A DNA stretch of 64,000 bases from Adiantum capillus-veneris (Eukaryota; Streptophyta; Polypodiopsida; Polypodiales; Pteridaceae), in NCBI GenBank assembly GCA_014529385.2, contig CM043958.1, forward strand, positions 153,475,293 through 153,539,292. Direction: 5' to 3'. How positions within the stretch are numbered: position 1 is the stretch's first letter; each line of letters starts with the position of its first letter. The notes below the pieces were generated by a model, which was given only the letters and a program-made list of their open reading frames with translations, was not told the origin of the DNA and did not search any database. A program made the translations under genes and the position numbers. Below are positions 31,526 to 41,075 of the stretch, one piece after another.

Positions 31526-32215
31526 TTATCAATGGGTCCCTTTATTTTACTCTTTTATTTTACTTATTTTAATTTTATTGTTTTAGAATACTAATGTGAG
31601 ACTTTCATGTTGTTGTTTAGGCTAGGCCTTCATAACATGTGAAATGGACAATGCAATTTTATATTAAAACATAACAGAAATGATATGTGATTGTAAGCAT
31701 CTATACTCTTTATGAAAAAGCTTGAGAAAATGTCAAGAGCCAGCACTTTCACACGTCGCACATTGGCTCACTTCAAAGAAAAACTTTAAAATGCGAAAGT
31801 GAAGAGCAAGACGGAAGGAAATGAAAAGCCTTTTGAGAGTTGAAAGTCAAAAGGTTTTGTACTCCATATAGTAAATGTACCAGTTAGAGTACGATTTACA
31901 CAAAAAGATAATTTAGGAGGGATTTTGCTATTCAATGCAATCAATATATATTTGGATTTGTCTTCAGGGGCCTTTTCTTGACAATATTGATATTTTTTAA
32001 AAATTTGCGCAAATTCTAAAAATTAACTCTAAAGAGGCAGTTTTATACTCTTTTTTAGAGTGCTCAAAAATTTGTGGAACATGGGCATCTCCATGGGTCA
32101 AGCAGACGTGTCCCCCCTCCCCAAGTCTTTTGTTGTTACGATGAGTGTGTGTGTGCGCACACGAGAGACGCGTCTTTGGGATCATGGCTAGGCCATTGTA
32201 TGTATGTGTGTGTGT
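31526..32215. repeat. Module Z, copy 1
   Basis: About 690 bp, repeated with high identity at 33290-33962 (start word TATCAATGGGTCCCTTTATTTTA; later GGAACATGGGCATCTCCATGG). Its end (32077-32190) is found a third time, shortened, at 51101-51210. It is non-coding. It ends in a GT tract that leads into a GA tract here, but into module W at copy 2. Confidence 0.88.
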
Positions 32216-32249
32216 GTGAGAGAGAGGGGGGGGGGGGGGGGGGATGGGG

Positions 32250-32291
<42 letters not shown>

Positions 32292-32333
32292 ATAGAGACA
32301 CCAATCAACGAGAAAAAGAGAGTAGAGAGAGGT

Positions 32334-32389
<56 letters not shown>

Positions 32390-32623
32390 ATTAGAGGGGC
32401 GTTGATCAGTGAAAAGAAGATAAGGAGAGAGAGAAAGAGAGAGATCAAAGGGACGTTGGTCAGTGAAAAGAAGATACAAAGAGAGAGAGAGAGAGAGGCT
32501 GATTTTCAACGATTGCTCACATCGATGTATCCTCAATTTTTGGTAAACGATCATTAACAGGGCTTTTCTTGCGATGAGACAACGCATCGATTGCACACAC
32601 GCGTAGATAGATAGATATGGGGG

Positions 32624-32671
<48 letters not shown>

Positions 32672-32977
32672 GAAGGGACAAAAAAAAGACAAAGACAAGT
32701 TATACCTCCAATAAATATGGGACTACAAATTTATTCCTCATAAGGGAATTTGGATAGCCAATCTACTACGTATGTGCTCCCACAAAGATGACCTCAACGG
32801 TTATACTAAGACCTACGGGACCAAATCAAACATGTCAAATGATCAATGACTCTCAATGCTTGACGATTGTGGATATGAGGGTGGTAATTGAGCATCCATG
32901 AAGTATCTAGGAGGCCAACAATGTGAGGGAAGCAAGCTCAAAAGTGATCAAAATCGAGCACTCAAGTAGGGTTTGAA
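32216..32977. repeat. Module Y, copy 1, with GT/GA microsatellites
   Basis: Long poly-G, (GA)n and (GT)n tracts (32205-32290, 32331-32386, 32622-32669) alternate with unique sequence such as GATCAAAGGGACGTTG. The unique part 32440-32977 matches 46320-46938. Minus frames through the tracts (31997-32698) are only dipeptide-repeat translations. Confidence 0.85.
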
Positions 32978-32982
32978 GCTAA

Positions 32983-33289
32983 TGTTATGAATATTGGATC
33001 ATGCGTTTAATATTTGTGTGTATGTGTATTTGCAGATTGTAACGGCTTATGCTAAGGTTTAGAGTATTTGATCTCCACCGTCAGATCAAGGATCAAGGAT
33101 CAATGGTTGTAAATAGGATCACTCTCTTTACCTCTCTTTAAGAAATCTCCCTTTGTTTAATGTAAAGAGATCTCTATCTTTGTACTCTTTTGATTAATAT
33201 AAAGAGGTCTCGCGTGGGGGTATGCCTAGGTCAGTTGGCCCATGCACTCCTGCGAAGGGGAGTAGCCTTCACCCCCATCTGATTTCGTT
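32983..33289 (+). repeat. Truncated LTR of element L, with flanking GCTAA
   Basis: Matches the first ~305 bp of the L LTRs (46939 and 50623), from TGTTATGAATATTGG to CCCCCATCTGATTTCG, including the TATAAAG box. It stops abruptly where module Z copy 2 begins. The five bases before it are GCTAA, the same as follow the L right LTR at 51067. Confidence 0.85.
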
Positions 33290-33962
33290 TATCAATGGGT
33301 CCCTTTATTTTATTCTTTTAATTTTATTGTTTTAGAATACCAATGTGAGACTTTCATGTTGTTGTTTAGGCTAGGCCTTCGTAACATGTGAAATGGACAA
33401 TCCAATTTTATATTAAAACATAACAAAAATGACATGTGATTATAAGCATCTATACTCTTTATGAAAAAGCTTGAGAAAATGTCAAGAGCCAGCACTTTCA
33501 CACGTCACACATTGGCTCACTTCAAAGAAAAACTTTAAAATGCGAAAGTGAAGAGTAAAACGGAAGGAAATGAAAAGCCTTTTGAGAGTTGAAAGTCAAA
33601 AGGTTTTTTACTCCATATAGTAAATGTACCAGTTAGAGTACAATTTACACAAAAAGATAATTTTGGAGGGATTTTGCTATTCAACGCAATCAAAATATAT
33701 TTGGATTTGTCTTCAAGGGGCCTTTTCTTGACAATAATGATATTTTTTTGAAATTTGTGCAAATTCTAAAAATTAACTCTAAAGAGGCACTTTTATACTC
33801 TTTTTTAGAGTGCTCAAAAAATTATGGAACCTGGGCACCTCCATGGGTCAAGCAGACGTATCCCCCCTCCCCAAGTCTTTCGTTGTTACAATGAGTGTGT
33901 GTGCGCACACGAGAGACACGTCTTTTGGGATCGTGGCTAGGCCACTGTGTGTGTGTGTGTGT
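33290..33962. repeat. Module Z, copy 2
   Basis: Near-identical to 31526-32215. It differs by scattered substitutions (for example GACATGTGATTATAAG against GATATGTGATTGTAAG). It ends in a pure GT run at 33944-33962. Confidence 0.88.
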
Positions 33963-34475
33963 AATGTTGCCTTAGGTGCATCCTTATCTCTATGGTTTAT
34001 AAGTAAGCATTCCAATTTATAAGTATATCTAATTTGTGAAAATTTTGGCAGCATTTTGTTTGTAAAACCTTTCTTTTATTAAAAAATATGTCTTACACAA
34101 TGACATCAGTCCTCACAGGAGGTTGTCATATACCCTCTTTCAAATCTTCGATACATTTTTATGCTAGATAGTAATCATAAAGAAAAGCAAATAAGGAGAA
34201 AAACTTTTCTTTTTAACATCATTGCTTAAAAACAATTGTACTCGAGGCTTTCTGTACCAATTCACCTGGTTATTGCTCCTCTTTCCCACTTAGTGCTCAA
34301 GGTAATCCACCACTTGAAACTGTTATCTTCAAATGTCATATAATTTTGTGCAGAGATATTAGTCCTATGATACAGCTTTTAAATTAGGCATATTATACAA
34401 CCGGTTTATATTCCAAATATGATGCTTAAATGTGTTTATGTGCTTATGCTTTTGTACATGAATGCCGAACTGTAT
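33963..34475. repeat. Module W
   Basis: Starts TGTTGCCTTAGGTGCATCC after the GT run. Its first ~55 bp recur at 40122-40178, where copia I cuts it off. The rest up to 34475 has no second copy in the window and no coding sequence. Confidence 0.7.
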
Positions 34476-35991
34476 GTATAAGTATGCCAATACCCAAGCT
34501 TGTCCTTGTCAATGTATAAATCTTGTGTTGGTTATTCATAACCTATTGCGTACACTACTTATACGCATGTGGAGCTTCCTCTCTTTATGACTGTATGTGA
34601 GATTCTCTATTGCTAAGCTATGCATGTATATGTAAGCGTAAATTGACTATTTTTCATGTGCATCCGTTACTTTATGGACTTCGTGAACGTAGATAGGTCT
34701 TACTTTTACGGCATAAAGAAAAATAGCTAGCTTATGTTATATGATAGCTTAGTGTCCCATTTTTTTCTGTGTGTACATACATCTGAGCACACCCTTCGTG
34801 TGCTTCTGCCAGTGAATGGTGTTTCGAGACAGTGTATTGACATACGCTACGAGAACCTATTGTGTGTGTGTAACAAGTACTTTAATAATTGATTTGTATA
34901 CAACTTAAAAAGCCATTAAAAAAAACGTTTTTACCTTCTTCTATTTATGTATTTTCCTGCAGTCCGTCGGCTTGAGAGTTGCACCTTTGTGTGTGTGATG
35001 AGGAAGCCTCTTGTGGCTTGATGCCTTATCAGTTTTGTACGGCAGCTGCACTCACCTTCCTTGCGCCACTGTGTGGGTGTGTGTGTGTCATGAGTTACTG
35101 CCCAATTGCCTTTGGCAATTGCGCCACGTGTGTGGGTGTGTGTGTGTCAAGTGTGTGCTTCAAAATTCCTACGCTCTCTGTGTGTGCGCAGCAGATACCT
35201 CAACATTGTGTGTGTGGTGGCGAGCCTTGCGCTGCCTTCGTTTTATAAGGGGCTATGAGCCATGCGGTGCCTTAAAGGCCTAACCTTTGGGTGCCTTAAA
35301 GCCTTCAGCAGCCTAATATGCCAACGCAGGCATTCGGCGCCTCTAGCAATGCAATTGGCTTTTTTTAGAGGGTATACAGAGTGCTTACTTTAGAGGGTAT
35401 GCAGAGTGCTTATTTTAGGCCTTTTTAATATTAAAAATCTTATCTTCCTTGTAGATATTGGCTTTATTACTTGATATAGGAAAAAGTAAAACCATTGTTG
35501 TACGTAAGCCAATTATCGTAAAAATGAACCCTTTAAACGGTATCTTGTAACTGTGTAGGTATTACCCTTGGGTCCATGTACCCATTAATTTTGTGAATAA
35601 AAACCAATTACTTGGGTTTTGTAAGGCTTTCTATACTCAATTCGAGTGAAACCTTGATTAATTCAAGGTATACATGCTTCTAAAAAATTCCAAAACAAGT
35701 TACAAATTAAATTACAAAATAAAGGGCTTGTCTATGCCAGAAAATACAAATGAAATATAAAAAAGGAAGGGGTTCTATGGCTTTGAAATCCATCATCACG
35801 TCCTGCTTTGGAGGCATCTGTCCTTCTATCCCTCTTCTGCCAATGATGTTGTCGCCTAGGTCATGTTTCGTAAAAGCTTGTTGAGAAAACTGCTTCTTTT
35901 TCCAGTGGTACTATGTAAGCACGTGTTTGTTGTGTGGTTGTGTGTCCATAATATCACGGAGTGTTGTCAGCATGCATCATGTGTTCCATAT

Positions 35992-35993
<2 letters not shown>
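34476..35993. repeat. Module X, copy 1
   Basis: About 1.5 kb, matching 44735-46234 with roughly the same order throughout (start TAAGTATGCCAATACCCAAG, end GTGTTCCATATATTGTG). Includes short GT-rich tracts (35070-35240) which open spurious Cys/Val-rich frames. A TTTTCCTGCAGTCC word near 34955 resembles a splice acceptor, but no gene structure is evident. Confidence 0.85.

Positions 35994-36041
<48 letters not shown>
35994..36041. repeat. (GT)n microsatellite at the PLE-1 3' end
   Basis: An uninterrupted 48-bp GT run. At the paralogous place in copy 2 (46235-46262) the GT run leads into GA repeats and module Y, without a Penelope-like element. So this tract marks the PLE-1 integration point. 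Confidence 0.92.
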
Positions 36042-36042
<1 letters not shown>

Positions 36043-36068
36043 CTCTCCCCCAACACCGAGGAAAGGTG

Positions 36069-36107
36069 CACTTGGTGGAGGATAGGCCACCAAGTGGACC
36101 TATCCTC
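36069..36107 (-). other. Overlapping inverted repeats at the PLE-1 3' end
   Basis: Two perfect pairings share bases. CACTTGGTGG (36069-36078) pairs with CCACCAAGTG (36087-36096), and GAGGATAGG (36078-36086) pairs with CCTATCCTC (36099-36107). In minus-sense RNA the order is stem1-5', stem2-5', stem1-3', stem2-3', the order of a pseudoknot; with almost no loop between strands, two alternative hairpins may be more likely. It lies between the RT stop and the (AC)n run. Confidence 0.85.
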
Positions 36108-36109
36108 TA

Positions 36110-37700
36110 CCAATTCTCTGTTTTAAGTTATTGATGGTAAATCTAATGCCAGGAAATTGATTTCCCTCAATGAAATTGTTAATACATGTAATTATCTTCT
36201 CTTTTTTGAACCCATTCTCTACAAACATAGAGACTAGTTTATTTAAATTTGTTACCGCATACGATTCTTGGGATGCATTATACAATATGGGAAGAAGTAA
36301 TATGCATACATTATATGCCATCTTTTTTGGCCGATTACTGGCTGCATGAATAAACAAAACATTAGGGCATGGTAATTTGTCTTTTTCCCATGCAGTGTAT
36401 GTTACATACTCTCCTTCTATTGATTCACACAATTGGATATGTGTATTTAAATATGTGGTTTGGTTCTTCTTGTGTGTGGCTTTAATCCCAATAATGTCTA
36501 AAGGGTAAATTGTAAAGGGGTCCTCTTGGGACAAAGGTTTTTTGTGGTTTAGACATTGTGAAATAAATGGATTATTAGCAAATAGCAAATCATCCATATA
36601 CCTCGATGAATATAAGAACGCTTTCATTATATCGAATCGGGTAAGCCGGGATAGCTTTTTTATGCATTCAATTTCATACCATGCCAAATACAAATTACAC
36701 CACAATGGTGAACAAATCCCATTGGTATACCTTTTTCTTAGCGATAAATATGTTTGCCTAATTTTGTAAAGCAGTTATCAAGAACAAACTCATTGATGTT
36801 ATTTAAGTATTCAAATGTCCGGACCTCTTCACTTTTCTTTTTTGTAAGCACAATCTGTTTGTATTATTTCTTCAATCCAAGATATTTCATAGTTTTTATG
36901 AGTTTAATAATGTTGTCTAGTACATCAAGTAGTCCATGCATGCTTTTATGAGGGATAGCCTCATAACAGGATGTTACATCAAAGGAATGAATGTTTGTAA
37001 TATGTTTTGGTAGATTAATCAAAAAATTGTATTGATTATTAATCATCCAATCCCCGTTGGTTTGTGTTTCAGAAAACAAATGTAGTTTTTTATAATTTCG
37101 GTGTATTGTGTAAACCCTTGTACTAGTCCTTTGAGTAATTTGATGATTATAGTTGTAGCAAAAGTAAATACACAATTATGCGCATTAGTGATCCATCTGA
37201 AATCCATTTTATGGATTTTAAAATTTCCCATAAGATATGGGAGAGAGAACATAGATGGTGTTTCTAACCCAATCTCTTGGGTATAAGATCCTATGGCCTG
37301 GTAAATTTCTTCCTCTTGTGAATAAAGAAGACGAAATTCGGGGCTTTCTAGTCTTCTCCTTGCTGCTAATTGAATGAGTTTCTTACATATGAATACTGGA
37401 GTTTGTGCATTTATCAAGTCCACATATAAATAAATATTATAAAATATATTTTATTTCATCCATCAGGTCTGTGTTCTTGTACCTGGGAGTTTGGTTCTAC
37501 CTATAAAAGGGAAATCTTTGGGCAAACATCTCATTAACTGAACCTTGGATATAATTGTAATGAGCTTTACTATCCTCACATCCTAAAAGGATACATAAGG
37601 TCTTCCATATATTGCTAAGTTCTTTTATTATTGACTTAGGGTTTACTGGTATTAATGGTATGTGATTTAATCTTTTCTTGATAAACTCTTGGAAAGTTTT
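36110..37700 (-). pseudogene. PLE-1 reverse transcriptase core
   Basis: Penelope-like RTs prime on nicked target DNA and are related to telomerase. Fingers: INAQTPVFICKK near 37405 and FKIHKMDFRWITNA near 37210. Motif A: FDVTSCYEAIPH near 36970. Motif B: KGIPMG then CSPLWCNLYLAWYE near 36680-36730, with a frame break between the halves. Motif C: SRYMDDLLFAN near 36590. A thumb-like stretch follows (FIHAASNRPKKMAYN, then FVENGFKKEKIITCINNF). The frame closes at about 36110 with no endonuclease behind it. Breaks near 36735, 36860, 37050 and 37430. Confidence 0.85.
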
Positions 37701-38050
37701 ATGTATAGCTAGCTATGCTAGGGTTAGTGGTGATCACATGTCTTCCGAATGGTTCAATGTCGACTAAAAAGTTGGAAAACCTTTTATGAGTTAAACAACC
37801 ACATGGTTGTGTTTCATCAATTTCTTTGGCAAACACAAAAGATGGTTTGTATAGAGTATGGTTCAAGTTTTTGGTATATTTCCAACCAAAGCAAATCCTC
37901 ATTTTAGACAGTTCTTTATTGATGTGAAAATCATTTATCAATGTTTGAAAAAACTTATGAGGATTAATAAAGTCCATAAATTTGTTACAAAACAATATGT
38001 AAACAAATCTTCCATGCATCCTAACCTTGCGTTCAAAATGTAATAATCCA
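37701..38050 (-). pseudogene. PLE-1 CxC linker domain
   Basis: Minus frame 37699-38130. Residues include MRICFGWKYTKNLNHTLYK, then ETQPCGCLTHKRFSNFL and EPFGRHVITTNPSIA. A CxC pair followed by a G(x)HV(x)T block before RT is the hallmark of the permuted PLE clade. The PLE-2 equivalent is NVVFGWKYYDP ... LGCKRKNFTPYC ... GAHVCMTNLTII (55560-55740). The frame ends at a stop near 37699, shortly before the fingers resume in another frame (FQEFIKKRLNHIPL). Confidence 0.8.
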
Positions 38051-39425
38051 TTATATTTTTGTAATAAGTGAGTGTACCTGGTCTTCAGAATTTGGGTACT
38101 CAAGTGCTTTGGGAGTATCCCCATAGTCATCAGATCCTCTGAACTGCCTTGGCTTCTTGCTTGTTGACGCCATGCTGCTTGGTGTGTGTGTGGTCTTCTT
38201 TAATTGCTCCTTGCCTTTAGGTGGTTTGAGTAGGGTTTCGATTGTGTTGGAAACTGGTGTGTTGTGTAGCTTTTGAAGAAGTGGAGTCCCTGGTGTGTAT
38301 AGGACTAGTCCCTTAGCTGCTTCTAGCATGTGTTCATGAAAATGATAATAGATGATTACCGCATGCCTTAATTCAGTTGGAAACGAGGCCACCCATGCAA
38401 TAAAGGCATAAACTTGGGCTGGTCCGGATGAAAATTGAAAAACTTAGGTTAATTCTGGAATACGTACCACAAAAACTGATCAAACCGAATGATTTAAGAG
38501 GAGCAATTGGAGTTCGGATCCACCCTTTTGCATTGGCATTTAAGGAAGGGTCTATAGGAAATTCCAACAGTTTCTCAGAAACTGTTTTTGATCCTTTGCC
38601 CTGTCCATAAGAGAGAGTCCTTTGGTGCCAGCAATGATTGAAGAGCTTGGACATTTTTTACCATCGACATCTGATAATTTGACATGTTTAAGCTCGAAGA
38701 GAACATCTTGTGCCAAAAGATGTTTGGAATGTAAGGCTAAGGTTTTACATTGCTCAACAATGTCCGTGGGAATACTACACAGCAACCCTAGAGAGGAAAT
38801 TGTAAACGCTGCCCGATGGTTCGAAATTTCATAATCCCAGAGCTTATGTTCAAATCGAATAGCATCCAACTCAACTTTCCTGGGTGGTAGTAAAGGGATT
38901 ACCTCTGAAAAGAGTTTAGAAACTACTGTTTTTGGGGATAAACAGTTTGCATCTACTAAAAAGTTGAGGGCTTCCTTCTCTTCTTCCTCCAAAAGGTCTA
39001 TATCAAGAAGGGGATTAATAACCTTTCTGAGTGCTTAATTTCTATAGGTACCGCTGGAAGGTTATTGATAAAATATAACTTGTTCACAATAGTGGGTAGA
39101 GAAGTAAAATAAAAATCAAGATCTGAACTATCTTGTGCGTCAATAATGGGTAACTTAGCTAGGAAGGTATTAAAGGCTTCTAGAAGCTTATCCTTCTCTT
39201 TTCTAGAAAGAATCAATAAGGAGAGCCAATCATTTATAGAAGCAGTGTTTAATACCGATATAGAGTGGGTGCTTATAGCTTGTTTCTCAAAGTCCAACAA
39301 TTTTTTGTGAAATTCTACACCTTTGAAACAAGAAATTATACATTGGGTACCAACAGGTGGAACATAAATGCCTTCTTCTATTCCATATCCCAGACGGGTG
39401 AGAGATGGAATCCAAAAAGCCTAAA
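38051..39425 (-). pseudogene. PLE-1 N-terminal protein region of unknown function
   Basis: Coding sequence can be followed through three or four frames: 39425-38998 (GIEEGIYVPPVGTQCIISCF, then SINDWLSLLILSRKEKDKLL), 38992-38552 (EVIPLLPPRKVELDAIRFEH, then NHRAAFTISSLGLLC), and 38450-38051 (VYAFIAWVASFPTEL, then YYHFHEHMLEAAKG and IETLLKPPKGKEQ). About 450 residues in all. It has no GIY-YIG motif, zinc finger or other domain I know. The last part aligns with the 59964-60544 frame of PLE-2, so it is a conserved part of the element. The Met is not visible. Confidence 0.65.
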
Positions 39426-40121
39426 TAAATCACCATATAAGTATTAAACCAACATTTATTTTTGTATCAGTATTAAGTTTCCTCAGTATATGATGGATAC
39501 CCAACCAAAGGTATCCCGGGAAAATTGTGTGTGTGTTTGACTATAAAATCCCATCATTTAGAATCATATACTGAGAGAACTTAAATACTGTTTGCAATTA
39601 CTATATTGTGTAAAGAACAAAGCAAAGTAGAATTTTTTGATATAAAACTTATCACAAGATACTTCGATACATGAAAAAGTAAGAGCTTTAAGCAGGAGCT
39701 CCTATCATATAAAATCAGGGATCTTTACCTGCCAACCAACCACAAGTACAATTAATTAGAATTAATTTGCACTAAATGGGTGACAAGAATATCAAGAAAT
39801 TCCCACTGCTTGTTATTGCTGTCACACCCTGCACCCCAACCTTACTCCTAATCATATGTTATGTTTTTTTTTGCTCGTCTATGCAAGTAGGATCGATTAC
39901 GGTCTGTGGAAGTTTTTATGGGTTTACACGGCTTGGAGATGGGGTCTCTAATTGCTATTGGCTTGGTTCTCTTTTTCCCTTTATGTGCTGCCATGAGCTT
40001 GTCCCGAATGTGTTGTAGCTTAAATACATCTTGAGTGATGCTCATCCGAGCTGTCTGCATGTACCCCTGTTTGTCACCACGATTACACATATGAGTTTAA
40101 CATTCCTAGATACTAAACTAG
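39426..40121. other. Non-coding stretch between PLE-1 and copia I
   Basis: Contains a perfect 13-bp inverted repeat (39482-39494 and 39563-39575, CTCAGTATATGAT). Two ~80-codon frames overlap on opposite strands at 39776-40090 without motifs. Ends at the module W fragment. Confidence 0.5.
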
Positions 40122-40178
40122 ATGTTGCCTTAGGGGTATCCTTATCTCTATGGTTTATAAGTCAGCATTCCAATACTT
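40122..40178. repeat. Module W fragment
   Basis: GATGTTGCCTTAGG and TATCTCTATGGTTTATAAGT match 33961-34018. It is cut off by the truncated 3' side of copia I. Confidence 0.8.
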
Positions 40179-41075
40179 AGCCTCACAACTCGAAGTGGCC
40201 ACAGTAGGTTTCTTCTTGCTCAACCATGATATACATGAACTGCCAAGCATGAAACAAAAACCACTTGTGGACACTCGCATGTCAAAACAACCAACCCAAT
40301 CTGAGTACGAAAAAGCATGTAAGTCTGGCGGCAATGATCCCCCCTTGGGATAAAACAAGCCAAGATGTAAAGTGCCACTAAGGTAGCGGAAAATCCTCTT
40401 GACAGCCTGCCAATGCTTAGACCCTGGGCTATGCATAAATCTGCTGACCTGTGAGACTGCAAACTGAATATCCGGCCTCGTGTTACATACATAAATGAGG
40501 CAGCCAACAGTAGTTTGGTAAAGAGTGACATCAGCAGGATCGCCAGCATCATGTAGACTCAACTTCAAACCTGTTTCCATGGGAGTGGCAATAGGTTTGC
40601 AATCCTCAAGTCCAAACTTACATAGCAATGTCTCTATGTAACTTTTCTGACACAAGGCAATACCACCATCACACTGCTTAAACTGTATACCCAAGTAATG
40701 ATGCAACAACCCCAAATCTTTCATCTTGAAAGTAGCATTCAAATCAGCCTTAAATTCAGCAATATGTCTCTCATTTGGTCCAATGATCAGCAAATCATCA
40801 ACATAAAGAACCACGATGAGAAATACATCACCCTCACGCTTTACATACAATGTGCTTTCTGTTGGACTGTTACGAAAGCCTTGTTTGACCAAATGAGTGT
40901 CAGCTTTCTCATACCAAGCACGAGGAGATTGCTTCAACCCATACAAAGCCTTGTTACATTTGCACACTTTGTCCTCTTGTCCTTTTATGAAAAAACCGCG
41001 AGATTGAGTTACATAAACTTCCTCAAATATATCACCATTCAAGAAAGCAGTAACAATATCTGATTGATGTACATC
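40179..41075 (-). pseudogene. Copia I reverse transcriptase and RNase H
   Basis: Minus frame 40155-41042: CNKALYGLKQSPRAWYEK, catalytic LYVDDLLIIGPNE (about 40785-40820), DLGLLHHYLGIQFKQCDGG, then RNase H CLIYVCNTRPDIQFAVSQV and SDWVGCFDMRVSTSGFCF. RNase H is cut after VATSSCEAKY; in J the domain continues with TDSQSALAVARN. One frame break near 41060 separates it from the preceding RT part. The YVDD box is intact. Confidence 0.9.

Larger units (their letters stand above)
36042..39425 (-). mobile_element. Penelope-like element PLE-1
   Basis: Order on minus: an unrecognised N-terminal protein region (39425-38051), a CxC block (about 37780), RT fingers, palm motifs A-C and thumb (37600-36110), a dual inverted repeat, then (AC)n. 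A CxC linker in front of RT and a preference for microsatellites are described for N-terminal-endonuclease PLEs (Chlamys/Naiad). No GIY-YIG signature is seen on either side of RT. Frameshifts make this copy inactive. The 5' end is not defined; coding similarity can be traced to about 39425. Confidence 0.8.

Noticed and set aside
34979-35283. Cys/Val-rich plus frames in module X resembling a small secreted protein
   Set aside because: The Cys content comes from TGTGTG tracts, and the counterpart in X copy 2 is not kept in the same frame.
36100-36110. C-terminal GIY-YIG endonuclease after the PLE-1 RT
   Set aside because: Only about 60 bp separate the RT stop from the GT tract, too short for the domain, and no motif is seen in any frame.
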